Source of the DNA: Microcystis aeruginosa NIES-4325
GTDB lineage: Bacteria > Cyanobacteriota > Cyanobacteriia > Cyanobacteriales > Microcystaceae
Direction: 5' to 3'
Assembly: GCF_008974145.1 (NCBI RefSeq)
Contig: NZ_BJKP01000006.1
Coordinates: 1-64,000 of the forward strand
Length of the DNA: 64,000 nucleotides
Both the position numbers and the translations under genes were made by a program. The notes below the pieces were generated by a model that ran no database searches, was not told the DNA's origin, and saw only the letters and a list, made by a program, of their open reading frames with translations. Positions 27,083 to 35,303 of the stretch are shown here, one piece after another; within the stretch, counting starts at the first letter, position 1, and each line of letters opens with the position of its first letter.

Positions 27083-28405
27083 TTAAACCTTTTTAATCTT
27101 GAGAGATTTCAGGTAAGCGGTGGGATTTTCGGGGTCAAAAGTAACACCATCAAAGAAAGTTTCCACACCGCGAGAGGTAGAGGTGGGAATTTGATCGGCC
27201 GGAACATTGAGGGCTGTGGCGGCTTCTCTCCAGATATCTTCCCGGTTAACTTTATCAACTAAAGCTTTGATGTCTGTATCGGCGGGAATATAGCCCCAAC
27301 GGATGTCTTCAGTCACAAACCAAGTATCATGACTCTTGTAGGGATAGGAAGCGTTATCAGCCCAGAATTTCATGGCTACGGGGCTATTTTCGATCGTGCG
27401 ACCATTGCCGAAATCGATATTACCCTGCATTCTTCCCAAGATATCGGCGGGGTCAATTTTCAGCCATTCCCGTCCCGCAATAATCTCGCACATTTCCTTC
27501 ACATTAGCGGGATCATTGCACCATTGCTGCGCTTCCAGAACAGCCATGGTTAAAGCTTTTGCCGCTTTGGGATTTTTATCCACCCAATCGGCGCGTAAAG
27601 CGAAGGCTTTTTCGGGGTGATCCTTCCACAGTTCCCCAGTTATCAGGGCTGAATAACCGAGTTTTTGCTTAACCAGTTGCGCGTTCCAAGGTTCCCCCAC
27701 ACAGAAAGCTTGCATCGTGCCGACTTTCATGTTAGCCACCATTTGTGCCGGAGGAACAACAATTAGGGATAGATCTTTATTCGGATCAATGCCGCCAGCG
27801 GCTAACCAATAGCGCATCCAGAGATCGTGAGTACCACCGGGGAAAGTCATGGCGGATTTAACTTCTTTGCCCGCAGATTTAGCTTTAGCGAAGGATTCTT
27901 TCAGTACACCGCTATCGAGGGCAACTTTTAGATCCATGTATTCGTTAGCCACAGAAATCCCTTGACCGTTGGTATTCAAACGCGCCAGAATATACATTGG
28001 TACGGGCTGTTTGGTGATTTTGCCCAAGGTCATTAGGTAGGGCATGGGGGATAAAATATGCGCCCCATCGATACCGTTACCCGCCGAACCTAATTCGAGG
28101 TTATCCCGGGTTGCAGCCCAAGAGGCTTGTTTCATCACCTGTACATCGGGCATCCCGTGTTTAGCGAATAAACCTTTTTCTTTGGCGATAATTAAGGGGG
28201 CAGCGTCGGTGAGGGCAATAAAACCTAGTTTAGCGGTGGTGACTTCGGGAGTTTCTCCACCAGCAACGGGGGAAGCGGCAGGACTGCCGGCCGGGGAGGG
28301 ACTGGTCGCGGTATTATTGGGAGTGGCGCAACCATGCAGAATTGCGGTTCCTACGGCAGTTGCCCCGGCAGTGAAGATAAATCTACGTCTAGAAAGTTTA
28401 CTCAT
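27083..28405 (-). CDS. nrtA: nitrate-binding lipoprotein NrtA
   Basis: A 440-residue solute-binding protein. The N-terminus SRRRFIFTAGATAVGTAI has a twin-arginine-like motif and a lipobox-like LHGC with Cys26, so the mature protein is likely lipid-anchored on the outer face of the inner membrane. A Ser/Pro/Ala linker (about 30-50) follows. The binding domain has LGFIALTDAAPLIIAKEKGL, PPAQMVANMKVGTMQAFCVG and EPWNAQLVKQKLGY. It delivers nitrate and nitrite to NrtB and is the first gene of the operon. The NtcA promoter lies 320 bases upstream. Confidence 0.97.
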   Translation of the reverse strand: MSKLSRRRFIFTAGATAVGTAILHGCATPNNTATSPSPAGSPAASPVAGGETPEVTTAKLGFIALTDAAPLIIAKEKGLFAKHGMPDVQVMKQASWAATRDNLELGSAGNGIDGAHILSPMPYLMTLGKITKQPVPMYILARLNTNGQGISVANEYMDLKVALDSGVLKESFAKAKSAGKEVKSAMTFPGGTHDLWMRYWLAAGGIDPNKDLSLIVVPPAQMVANMKVGTMQAFCVGEPWNAQLVKQKLGYSALITGELWKDHPEKAFALRADWVDKNPKAAKALTMAVLEAQQWCNDPANVKEMCEIIAGREWLKIDPADILGRMQGNIDFGNGRTIENSPVAMKFWADNASYPYKSHDTWFVTEDIRWGYIPADTDIKALVDKVNREDIWREAATALNVPADQIPTSTSRGVETFFDGVTFDPENPTAYLKSLKIKKV

Positions 28406-29163
28406 GGACTAACAAATCGTGATTAGAAACTAAACAAAGGTGATGAAACGGTGAAAAGTTCTCATTACTTCCCCCAACTGACTGCGGTGATAACCGAGAA
28501 AATTTCTTCAAAGTAACTGTTGATTCAGTAAGGGTGCTTTAATTATTTGTATCTCTCGATCGCTTTTGCCTCTCCATCTAGGGAGATTTAGCAGTAGTTT
28601 TTGTCTAAGAGATTTTTTCTAGAAGCATAACGGTTTTGAGGATTCGATGTATAGCGTCGGTTTTTAGTCATCTGGGCTGGAAAGCTCATTTTATTTCAGG
28701 GTTATCAGCGAAGCAATTAACTTAAATTTACAGTCTTCAACGGGAAAGATAGTATAGATTGTTACAAAATATTGCCAGTCATGTAATAAAAGCATAAAAA
28801 TTTGTCTGTAACGCATGATTGGGGGCGATGGGGGTTTTTTAGCTATCTTGAATCAGTTACCAGGTTTGAGTTTGCAGTTCACTCATTACTGATGGGTGCA
28901 TCTCATATTTGTGAATCTCTCCCACTTATGGTGAGCAGCAGAAATTATTACGTCAATGGTAGGGGCGCATTTTGATCCGTGAGTTTATCGAACTGCGTGC
29001 GCCCAAAATGTAATATAGATAATATTTCTCCAAAATTGAGCTGCACCCTGTGTGGACAGCTTATTTTGATTAATGCAGAGGAAGTTAGTTATATTGAATT
29101 TTGGCAGCATCAAACAGAGGTAACTTAAATGTCGGACTAACAAGAACGAGGGGCTGATAAATT
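28406..29163. other. nrtA leader and upstream region, no gene seen
   Basis: Counting from the predicted -10 box, about 310-320 bases separate the promoter from the nrtA ATG, so the mRNA leader is long. I see no open frame or known RNA in it. Upstream of the promoter the sequence to 29163 is AT-rich with no convincing gene. Confidence 0.5.
28725..28765 (-). promoter_or_regulatory. NtcA-activated promoter of nrtABCD
   Basis: On the minus strand GTA-N8-TAC (28752-28765, read GTAACAATCTATAC) is followed after 21 bases by TAAATT (28725-28730), which fits TAN3T. This is the class II NtcA promoter layout, expected to turn on the operon under nitrogen limitation. Confidence 0.85.
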
Positions 29164-29259
29164 TATAGCGTTTCCCATTCATAAAAGGTACATTCTCGAC
29201 CTTAAACAGCTTAATCAGTAAAGCTTTAAGTGTGCCGCACAGGTACGAGAACCGCTATA
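29164..29259. mobile_element. TATAGCG-ended MITE, copy A
   Basis: A 96-base element with imperfect terminal inverted repeats. The left end is TATAGCGTTTCCC and the right end, reverse complemented, is TATAGCGGTTCTC. The ends read TA-TAGCG...CGCTA-TA, as expected for a TA target duplication of the IS630/Tc1-mariner type. Related copies are at 33824-33920 and 51224-51340. Confidence 0.75.
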
Positions 29260-29402
29260 AGCGCAGCTATCAAGCTAAAATTGATCAACCCCCGGGTAAA
29301 CCGCCCCAGGGTGGTTCTAATGTTAAACCGCCACCAAATCAGGACAAGGAGAAAAATAACCCACTGATTATCTATGCCCCCTTTTACCTGTTCCCTGTTC
29401 TA

Positions 29403-29434
29403 ACTGATAACTGATAACTGATAACTGATAACTG
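29403..29434 (+). repeat. (TGATAAC)n heptamer array before the ABC exporter
   Basis: Four or more tandem copies ending three bases before the ATG at 29438. Confidence 0.95.
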
Positions 29435-29437
29435 AAT

Positions 29438-31180
29438 ATGGCTTATTCTCGCATTAAAAAACTAGCAAATTATCTACGTCCCTATTGGCAAATAGTCACT
29501 GGAGGGGTAGTTACTCTTCTTATTGTTAATCTTTTGGGTGTTTATATACCGCTTTTAATCCGGGATAGCATCGATGATTTGAGTAAATCCTTTGACTTCA
29601 AAAAAATCATTTACTATGTGATTTTAATTGTCGCTTTAGCCTCGATTATGTGGTTTATCCGCATGATTTCCAGAGTGTTATTATTCGGCATAGGTCGTCA
29701 GGTAGAGTTCGATCTTAAACAAAAAATCTTTGAGCATTTATTAACCCTTGAACCTGCCTATTTTTCTCGGCAAACTTCAGGAGATTTAATCAACCGTGCC
29801 ACTAGCGATGTAGATAATGTGCGTCGTCTGGTGGGTTTTGCTTTGCTCAGTTTGGCTAACACTTTTTTTGCCTATGGGTTAACTTTGCCCGTAATGTTAG
29901 CGATTCATATTCCCCTTTCAGTCGCCGCTATTTCTATCTATCCTTTGATGTTAATTGCTGTGCAGTTATTTAGTGGTCGTCTGCAGCGGCAACAGAAAAA
30001 AGTACAGGCAAAACTCTCGCATCTGAGCGATTTAATTCAAGAGGATATGAGTGGTATTACTCTGATTAAAATCTATGCCCAAGAAGCTAACGAGCGCCTA
30101 GCATTTAAACAAAGAAATGGCGAGTTATTACAGGCTAATTTAGATTTAGTCCAGACTCGTAATTTTCTTTTTCCCCTGATCGAAGCTTTATCCTATGTGA
30201 GTTTATTGGCCTTGCTTGCCCTCGGTACTAGACAAATTATATCGGGTAATATCACCATTGGGGACTTTATTGCTCTGTTAATTTTGGCGGAAAGATTAGT
30301 TTTTCCCACTGCTTTATTAGGTTTTACTATTACGGCCTACCAACAGGGAGAAGTGAGTATCGATCGCTTGGAAACTATCCTGTTAGCTGAGGCTAAAATT
30401 AAAGATAATGCCGATTGTATTCACTTAAAAAATATTCAAGGAAAAATTACTGCTAAAGCCTTGACTTTTTTCTATCCTGATGCTAAGGAACCCGCCTTAA
30501 AATCTCTTTCTTTTACCATTAATCCGGGGGAAACGGTAGCGGTCGTCGGTGCGATCGGGTCGGGAAAATCTACCCTTGCTAACGCTATTCCCCGTCTTTT
30601 GAATATTGCTGAGGGACAGTTATTTATTGATGATCAAGATGTCACTCAAATTGCCCTTGAAGATCTACGAAAAGCGATCGCTTATGTTCCCCAAGAAAGT
30701 TTTTTATTTAGTACCACCATTGAAGATAATATCCGTTATGGCGATCCGCTGCTGAGTTTTCCGGCAGTGGCATCGGCGGCCAAACAAGCGAGAATTGAGG
30801 AAGAAATCGATAATTTCCCGCAAAAATACGGAACTTTAGTGGGAGAACGTGGGATTACTCTTTCCGGGGGTCAACGTCAACGGGCCTCTTTAGCGCGCGC
30901 TTTAGCCATCCAAGCACCGATTTTAATCCTTGATGATGCCCTATCTAGCGTCGATAATCAAACAGCCACGGCTATTTTGGAAAATATCGCTCAAGAAAGC
31001 CAAAAAACCGTGATTTTTATCTCCCATCAATTATCGGCCGCTGCCACTGCCGATCGGATTTTTGTCATGGATGGCGGTGAAATTGTCCAGATGGGAACCC
31101 ACGAGGAGTTAATCACAGTCCCCGGAGTCTATCAAAATCTCTGGCAACAGCAGCAGTTAGAATCTAAGGTTTTACATTAG
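29438..31180 (+). CDS. ABC exporter, fused membrane and ATPase domains
   Basis: A 580-residue half-transporter of the multidrug/lipid exporter family. Six membrane helices fill residues about 15-295. The ATPase domain (about 335-575) has Walker A GAIGSGKST, the signature LSGGQRQRASLARAL, Walker B ILILDDALSSVD with Asp in place of the usual catalytic Glu, and the switch His in FISHQLSAA. The DD variant is frequent in heterodimeric exporters, where one site is weak; the partner, if any, is elsewhere. It is divergent from nrtA across a 1-kb gap. The substrate is unknown. Confidence 0.9.
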   Translation: MAYSRIKKLANYLRPYWQIVTGGVVTLLIVNLLGVYIPLLIRDSIDDLSKSFDFKKIIYYVILIVALASIMWFIRMISRVLLFGIGRQVEFDLKQKIFEHLLTLEPAYFSRQTSGDLINRATSDVDNVRRLVGFALLSLANTFFAYGLTLPVMLAIHIPLSVAAISIYPLMLIAVQLFSGRLQRQQKKVQAKLSHLSDLIQEDMSGITLIKIYAQEANERLAFKQRNGELLQANLDLVQTRNFLFPLIEALSYVSLLALLALGTRQIISGNITIGDFIALLILAERLVFPTALLGFTITAYQQGEVSIDRLETILLAEAKIKDNADCIHLKNIQGKITAKALTFFYPDAKEPALKSLSFTINPGETVAVVGAIGSGKSTLANAIPRLLNIAEGQLFIDDQDVTQIALEDLRKAIAYVPQESFLFSTTIEDNIRYGDPLLSFPAVASAAKQARIEEEIDNFPQKYGTLVGERGITLSGGQRQRASLARALAIQAPILILDDALSSVDNQTATAILENIAQESQKTVIFISHQLSAAATADRIFVMDGGEIVQMGTHEELITVPGVYQNLWQQQQLESKVLH

Positions 31181-31213
31181 CTGATAAAATAGGGGCTCTT
31201 CTAGGTTCTGTGT

Positions 31214-31318
31214 GATAAGTTTAACTTACATAGGATCGATCGATCTTTGTGTCCTTTGTGTCTGGAGTGGTTCGTTCCACTCACTGCCCCAAGACTGTAT
31301 CTTAGAATACATTTTAGC
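31214..31318 (-). repeat. dispersed element with GAGTGG hairpin, copy 2
   Basis: An inverted copy of 22541-22636 that lies just after the ABC exporter. It has a 9-base direct duplication (GACACAAAG on the minus strand) absent from copy 1. Confidence 0.85.
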
Positions 31319-31436
31319 CACCAAACCTGGGAGAGCCAAATAGGGAATCTGCTAGTTATTGCCGGTTAAGCTCTGGACTATCCAATTACTCGTCAAGACT
31401 GTTTAAATATAGTACAGCAGTTATCTTTTAGCGATA

Positions 31437-33068
31437 ATGAACAAGAATCAACTTTTAACCGAACCTTTTTTACAATTACCCACCGAAACATCCATACAAG
31501 TGATTTGGTTTACGGATTTTTTTGGCACTCGTCATCAGGTGCGCTACGGGGAAAAACTAGAGAAAATTGCCTGCGCTCGCACTAGCAAATTAACTAGAGT
31601 TAGAGAAGATGCTAAATCGAGAGCCCTTGAAGCTTATCCATCTTTAACCGAACGAGAAATCTGGCGACATCAGGCCGAAATTACTGATTTAAATTCCGGG
31701 GAAAGGGTTCCCTATCAAGTCACCAGTTTTCAGGAAAATACAGCGATTAGAAGTGATATTTATACCCTTACACCAAGACCCAAAAAAGGAACTAATCTCA
31801 AAATTCTGCTCACTTCTGATCATCAATTAATGCCCATGACTGCCGCTAATTTGCAAAAAGTTAGCGAAACTATTGGACAGGTAGATGCAGTTTTTTTAGC
31901 GGGAGATTTAGTTAATATACCCGATCGAACTTCCGAATGGTTTGATGATAGTCGCGGTGGGGCATTCTTTCCCTGTTTACAAGGAAGGGCTAATTATACT
32001 CTTACAAAAAATGGTATTCAGACTATTTATAAAGGGGGAGAAATTATTCAAAATGCGCCCTTATTTCCTGCTATTGGTAATCATGAAGTTATGGGCAGAT
32101 TTTCTAATTCCAGAGGTTTAAATGAACAGTTTGAAGATGCTATCCCTCAATTTATTGCTAAACAACTAGCAGAGGATACAGCAGCAATTAATGAAAACTG
32201 GTTAAAAAATAATGCTTTCAATACAGAAACCTACGAAGAAATTTTTTCTTTGCCTCAAAATAAATATTATTCTCTGACCTTTGGCGATGTTCATTTAGTG
32301 GTTTTATATGTTACTAATATCTGGAGAAATCCCAATTTAGAACCCAGTGCCAGGGGAAGATATTACGAAAATCAAAGAGATTTAGACAAACCCGATCGCT
32401 GGGGTTATGGTCAGCATATTTTTGAGCCAATTGTCCAGGGTAGTCCTCAATATCAATGGTTAGAAAAAGAGTTAAATAGTCGAGAATTTAAAGAGGCTAA
32501 ATATAAAGTAGTTATGTTTCATCATCCTCCCCATAGTCTAGGAGGAAATATCGTTCCACCCTACACCAATCCCGTGCCGACAATTCAACGGGATGCCACG
32601 GGAAAAGTTACATCGGTAGGCTATGATTATCCCCAAGAAAATGATTATATTATTCGTGATCTAATTCCTTTATTAGAATCTGCCAAGGTTAATTTGGTTT
32701 TTTATGGTCATTCTCATTTATGGAATCGTTTTCTTAGTCCTAAGGGGATGAATTTTCTCGAATCTTCTAACGTTGGTAATAGTTATGGTGCTTATTTAGG
32801 TGATAAAAAACGTCCTGTACCTCTCGATAGAAATTATGCTGCGATCGGTAATCCCAATGGATTACAAGCAATTATCCCGAATATTGCTCCTCTTGTGGAT
32901 TGGGTTAATCAACCTTTGCCCTATATTGCCAGTAATGATGTAACGGTTTTTAGCATTTTAGATACAGAAAAAGGAACCGTGAGCAGTTATCGTTTTGATA
33001 CTCGTTATCCTGACTCCGAGGTAATTAAATTTGATGAATTTGACCTTTTTAGCATAGGTGAAGTATAA
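31437..33068 (+). CDS. metallophosphoesterase, purple-acid-phosphatase-like
   Basis: A 543-residue protein. Residues 1-120 resemble a fibronectin-like domain (TEPFLQLPTETSIQVIWFTD). The rest is a calcineurin-type metal site: LLTSDHQ, FLAGDLVN, PAIGNHEV, VVMFHHPPHS and LVFYGHSHLWNR, giving all the usual Asp, Asn and His ligands. It would hydrolyse phosphoesters. No signal peptide is visible, which is unusual for phosphatases of this type. No pho-box was looked for in detail. It stands alone between repeats. Confidence 0.82.
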   Translation: MNKNQLLTEPFLQLPTETSIQVIWFTDFFGTRHQVRYGEKLEKIACARTSKLTRVREDAKSRALEAYPSLTEREIWRHQAEITDLNSGERVPYQVTSFQENTAIRSDIYTLTPRPKKGTNLKILLTSDHQLMPMTAANLQKVSETIGQVDAVFLAGDLVNIPDRTSEWFDDSRGGAFFPCLQGRANYTLTKNGIQTIYKGGEIIQNAPLFPAIGNHEVMGRFSNSRGLNEQFEDAIPQFIAKQLAEDTAAINENWLKNNAFNTETYEEIFSLPQNKYYSLTFGDVHLVVLYVTNIWRNPNLEPSARGRYYENQRDLDKPDRWGYGQHIFEPIVQGSPQYQWLEKELNSREFKEAKYKVVMFHHPPHSLGGNIVPPYTNPVPTIQRDATGKVTSVGYDYPQENDYIIRDLIPLLESAKVNLVFYGHSHLWNRFLSPKGMNFLESSNVGNSYGAYLGDKKRPVPLDRNYAAIGNPNGLQAIIPNIAPLVDWVNQPLPYIASNDVTVFSILDTEKGTVSSYRFDTRYPDSEVIKFDEFDLFSIGEV

Positions 33069-33115
33069 TAAAATTAAAGATTGGTGGTTAAATAGATTCT
33101 CTTGGGGTTAATTGT

Positions 33116-33544
33116 ATGACTACTGTTACTAGCAATGATCTTCAAGAATTGAAAGACTTGCTCTCGGCAATGCGACAGGAAAACCGCAAGCGCATAAGTT
33201 ACCTGGGAGAAGAAACCCGCGAGCAAATAAGTTTCCTGCGAGAAGAAACCCGCCAGCAAATTGATACGCTAAAGGAAGATAATCGCCAACAACTAGAAAC
33301 CCTAAGAGAAGAAAATAACAAGCAATTTATTAACCTACACAAAGAAATCACAGAAGTCAAAATTATCACGGCTAAAATTGAAGGAACAATTCAATTCTAA
33401 GCAATATTAACCCAAAAAATTCCCGATTTAATCGAGAAAGTTGGGGAATTAAAAAACTGGAAACAAATAGCTATTGTCGCTATCACTGCTTTTACCAGTG
33501 CCACAATTACTTGGTTTATTCGAGGAGGAAATTTAAAACCTTAA
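33116..33544 (+). pseudogene. coiled-coil membrane-tail protein, interrupted by an in-frame stop
   Basis: The first 94 residues from ATG 33116 are almost entirely coiled coil, with repeating REETRQQIDTLKEDNRQQLE-like units. A TAA stops the frame (33398-33400). The same frame then stays open to TAA 33542-33544 and encodes a C-terminal tail that begins ILTQKIPDLIEKVGELKNWK and has a membrane helix (IAIVAITAFTSATITWFI). The natural protein therefore looks like 142 residues with a C-terminal anchor, broken by one nonsense codon. The short form could still be made without its anchor. Confidence 0.7.
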
Positions 33545-33693
33545 AGTCTGGTATTTTTCTCAATTCCTAATTGGGGCATTGGCAGAATAATCGGTTTCAG
33601 GGTTTCTGCGAAAGCGGTTAAAGAGTATTCAACTTTGGGAGGAATTTGTGGATCAAATTCTCGGTGAATCAGTCCATCTAACTCTAATTCCCT
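33541..33693 (-). pseudogene. HxlR-type transcription regulator, C-terminal remnant
   Basis: About 50 residues in one frame: LDGLIHREFDPQIPPKVEYS, then LTAFAETLKPII, with an in-frame TAG immediately before. The text matches the C-terminal half of the winged-helix domain of HxlR-family regulators. The N-terminal half is absent. The end overlaps the stop of the coiled-coil gene. Confidence 0.7.
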
Positions 33694-33823
33694 CTAAGCA
33701 GTTGACTAGCTGCCACGAGTCAATAATAATACTAAATCTGGTTATTAAAAACTGATTATTTATTTCCCCTTTTGCCTCTTACCTTTTGCCTGTCCTGATA
33801 TGTAGCCTAATACTCAACGGATT

Positions 33824-33920
33824 TATAGCGGTGTGCAGTCGTATGAGGTACAGTGTCACGAGCTATAAACCATGCTAGGCAAAGCTTGGTTTGTATCTCA
33901 CTCAAGCGCTTACCGCTATA
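33824..33920. mobile_element. TATAGCG-ended MITE, copy B
   Basis: A 97-base element. The ends TATAGCGGTGTGCAGTCG and, reverse complemented, TATAGCGGTAAGCGCTTG are imperfect inverted repeats. They extend to GAGGTACA and GAGATACA. Confidence 0.8.
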
Positions 33921-34152
33921 GTATAATTTCTAGTCAGCTTGCTCCCATCCCCGATTCTTTCCTTAGCTTTTTGCCTGCCGTTGCTGCATCTATTTTGGGC
34001 AAGAGAAGCTGAGAACCTTTGTGGGCAGGCGTTTGAACTTAGCTTGTGTCCGTCTGGTCTAGTTTTTTTAGCCATTGCCTAATAACTGATATATTTCCTG
34101 AAAAACTGGGCAATCTAGGATTAGACAGCATTGTGATAAGGGGGATAAAACC
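33921..34152. other. region upstream of the HPt gene, no gene seen
   Basis: About 230 bases after the MITE. A GGGGG run at 34140-34144 could serve as the ribosome-binding site for the HPt gene's TTG start. Nothing else is recognised. Confidence 0.4.
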
Positions 34153-35031
34153 TTGGACTCCGCTAACGCTCAGAAAATTCTCGGCTATTTCATCGAAGAA
34201 GCAAAAGAACACCTGCAAACTTTGGAACAGGGAATTTTAGACTTAGGCAATCTCGTGGACGACACTGAACAGATTAACGAGATGTTTCGTGCCGCCCATT
34301 CCGTCAAGGGGGGGGCGGCCATGCTAGGTTATAGCAGTATCCAAAAAACTGCCCACCGTCTTGAGGATGCTTTCAAAATACTGAAAGAAAATCCCATACA
34401 AGTGGATCAAAAATTAGAATCTTTGTTCCTCAAGGGTTATGATCTGCTTCATATCTTGATTGATAAGCTGCAGGAACCTTTAGGTTTGCAAGCCGAGGAA
34501 GCTAACGCGATCGTTAAAAACGGTGAACCGACTTTTGCCGAATTACAGGTCCATCTTAAGTATCTTCTCGGCCAAGGAAAATCTACCCCAGCTATGGCGG
34601 CAGCCTCTTCTATCTCCATCAGCGTCAGAGATATCCTCAAACAGATGTTACAACTGTTCAAACAGGAAGAAACCAGTGCTTCCCGTCAGCAATTACAAAA
34701 ATTAACTTTATCTCTGTCTCAATTGGCTCCAGAACAGCGAAAATGGCAATATTTAGTTAAAAATGCCCAACTAGCACTGGCCAACCCCAAACATTCCTAT
34801 CGTACTCTCGCCCCGGTTATTATTAAAGAATTAAAACAAGCTAGTGATTTATTAGAATGGGGTCGCGGGGAAGAAATCACCGTCAGTCAAGAATTGCAAT
34901 TATTAGCCACCGCTAAATTACCACAAATCCTGATTACCCTAGAACCGGAATTGGTAGCTAGTACCCTGCGGCAAATGTTCAATCGCCAACAGGTCTCGCA
35001 ACTGGTACAGTTATTACAAACGAGACGTTAA
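34153..35031 (+). CDS. HPt-domain phosphotransfer protein
   Basis: A 292-residue protein. The N-terminal HPt domain (about 1-110) has the phosphoacceptor text FRAAHSVKGGAAMLG with His49, as in CheA- and PilL-like proteins. The rest is helical and has no kinase or receiver domain. It would accept a phosphoryl group from a receiver and pass it on. The start is TTG 34153, preceded by GGGGG at proper distance; a shorter start would cut into the HPt helix. No partner kinase is adjacent. The orphan kinase genes at 57.4 and 62.3 kb are possible but unproven partners. Confidence 0.82.
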   Translation: MDSANAQKILGYFIEEAKEHLQTLEQGILDLGNLVDDTEQINEMFRAAHSVKGGAAMLGYSSIQKTAHRLEDAFKILKENPIQVDQKLESLFLKGYDLLHILIDKLQEPLGLQAEEANAIVKNGEPTFAELQVHLKYLLGQGKSTPAMAAASSISISVRDILKQMLQLFKQEETSASRQQLQKLTLSLSQLAPEQRKWQYLVKNAQLALANPKHSYRTLAPVIIKELKQASDLLEWGRGEEITVSQELQLLATAKLPQILITLEPELVASTLRQMFNRQQVSQLVQLLQTRR

Positions 35032-35303
35032 CATCTGCGCTGGTGTAATTAATTGTTCACCAACCGAGGTGGTAATAATCCTAGATCGTGAATTGGGGAT
35101 AGAGCCAAACCAGAAAAAGCTAAGATATGGCAAGATGAAAACTTAATGCTGACGGCTGACTAATGTCAGACCTGAAGCAGTTTCTCTTTAGTCACCGGTC
35201 AAGCTGGGATTTACGGAGAGTAAGTGATCTGCTAGAGTTTTAACGTTCGTTAAATTTCTCGGGTAGAGAAAACAAACAAAACCATAATGGTGTTACTGGG
35301 TGT

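Noticed and set aside
29232-29414. A 60-residue frame with a PPGKPPQGG stretch upstream of the ABC exporter
   Set aside because: It starts inside the MITE copy A and ends inside the heptamer array, so it is built from repeats. No family resemblance.
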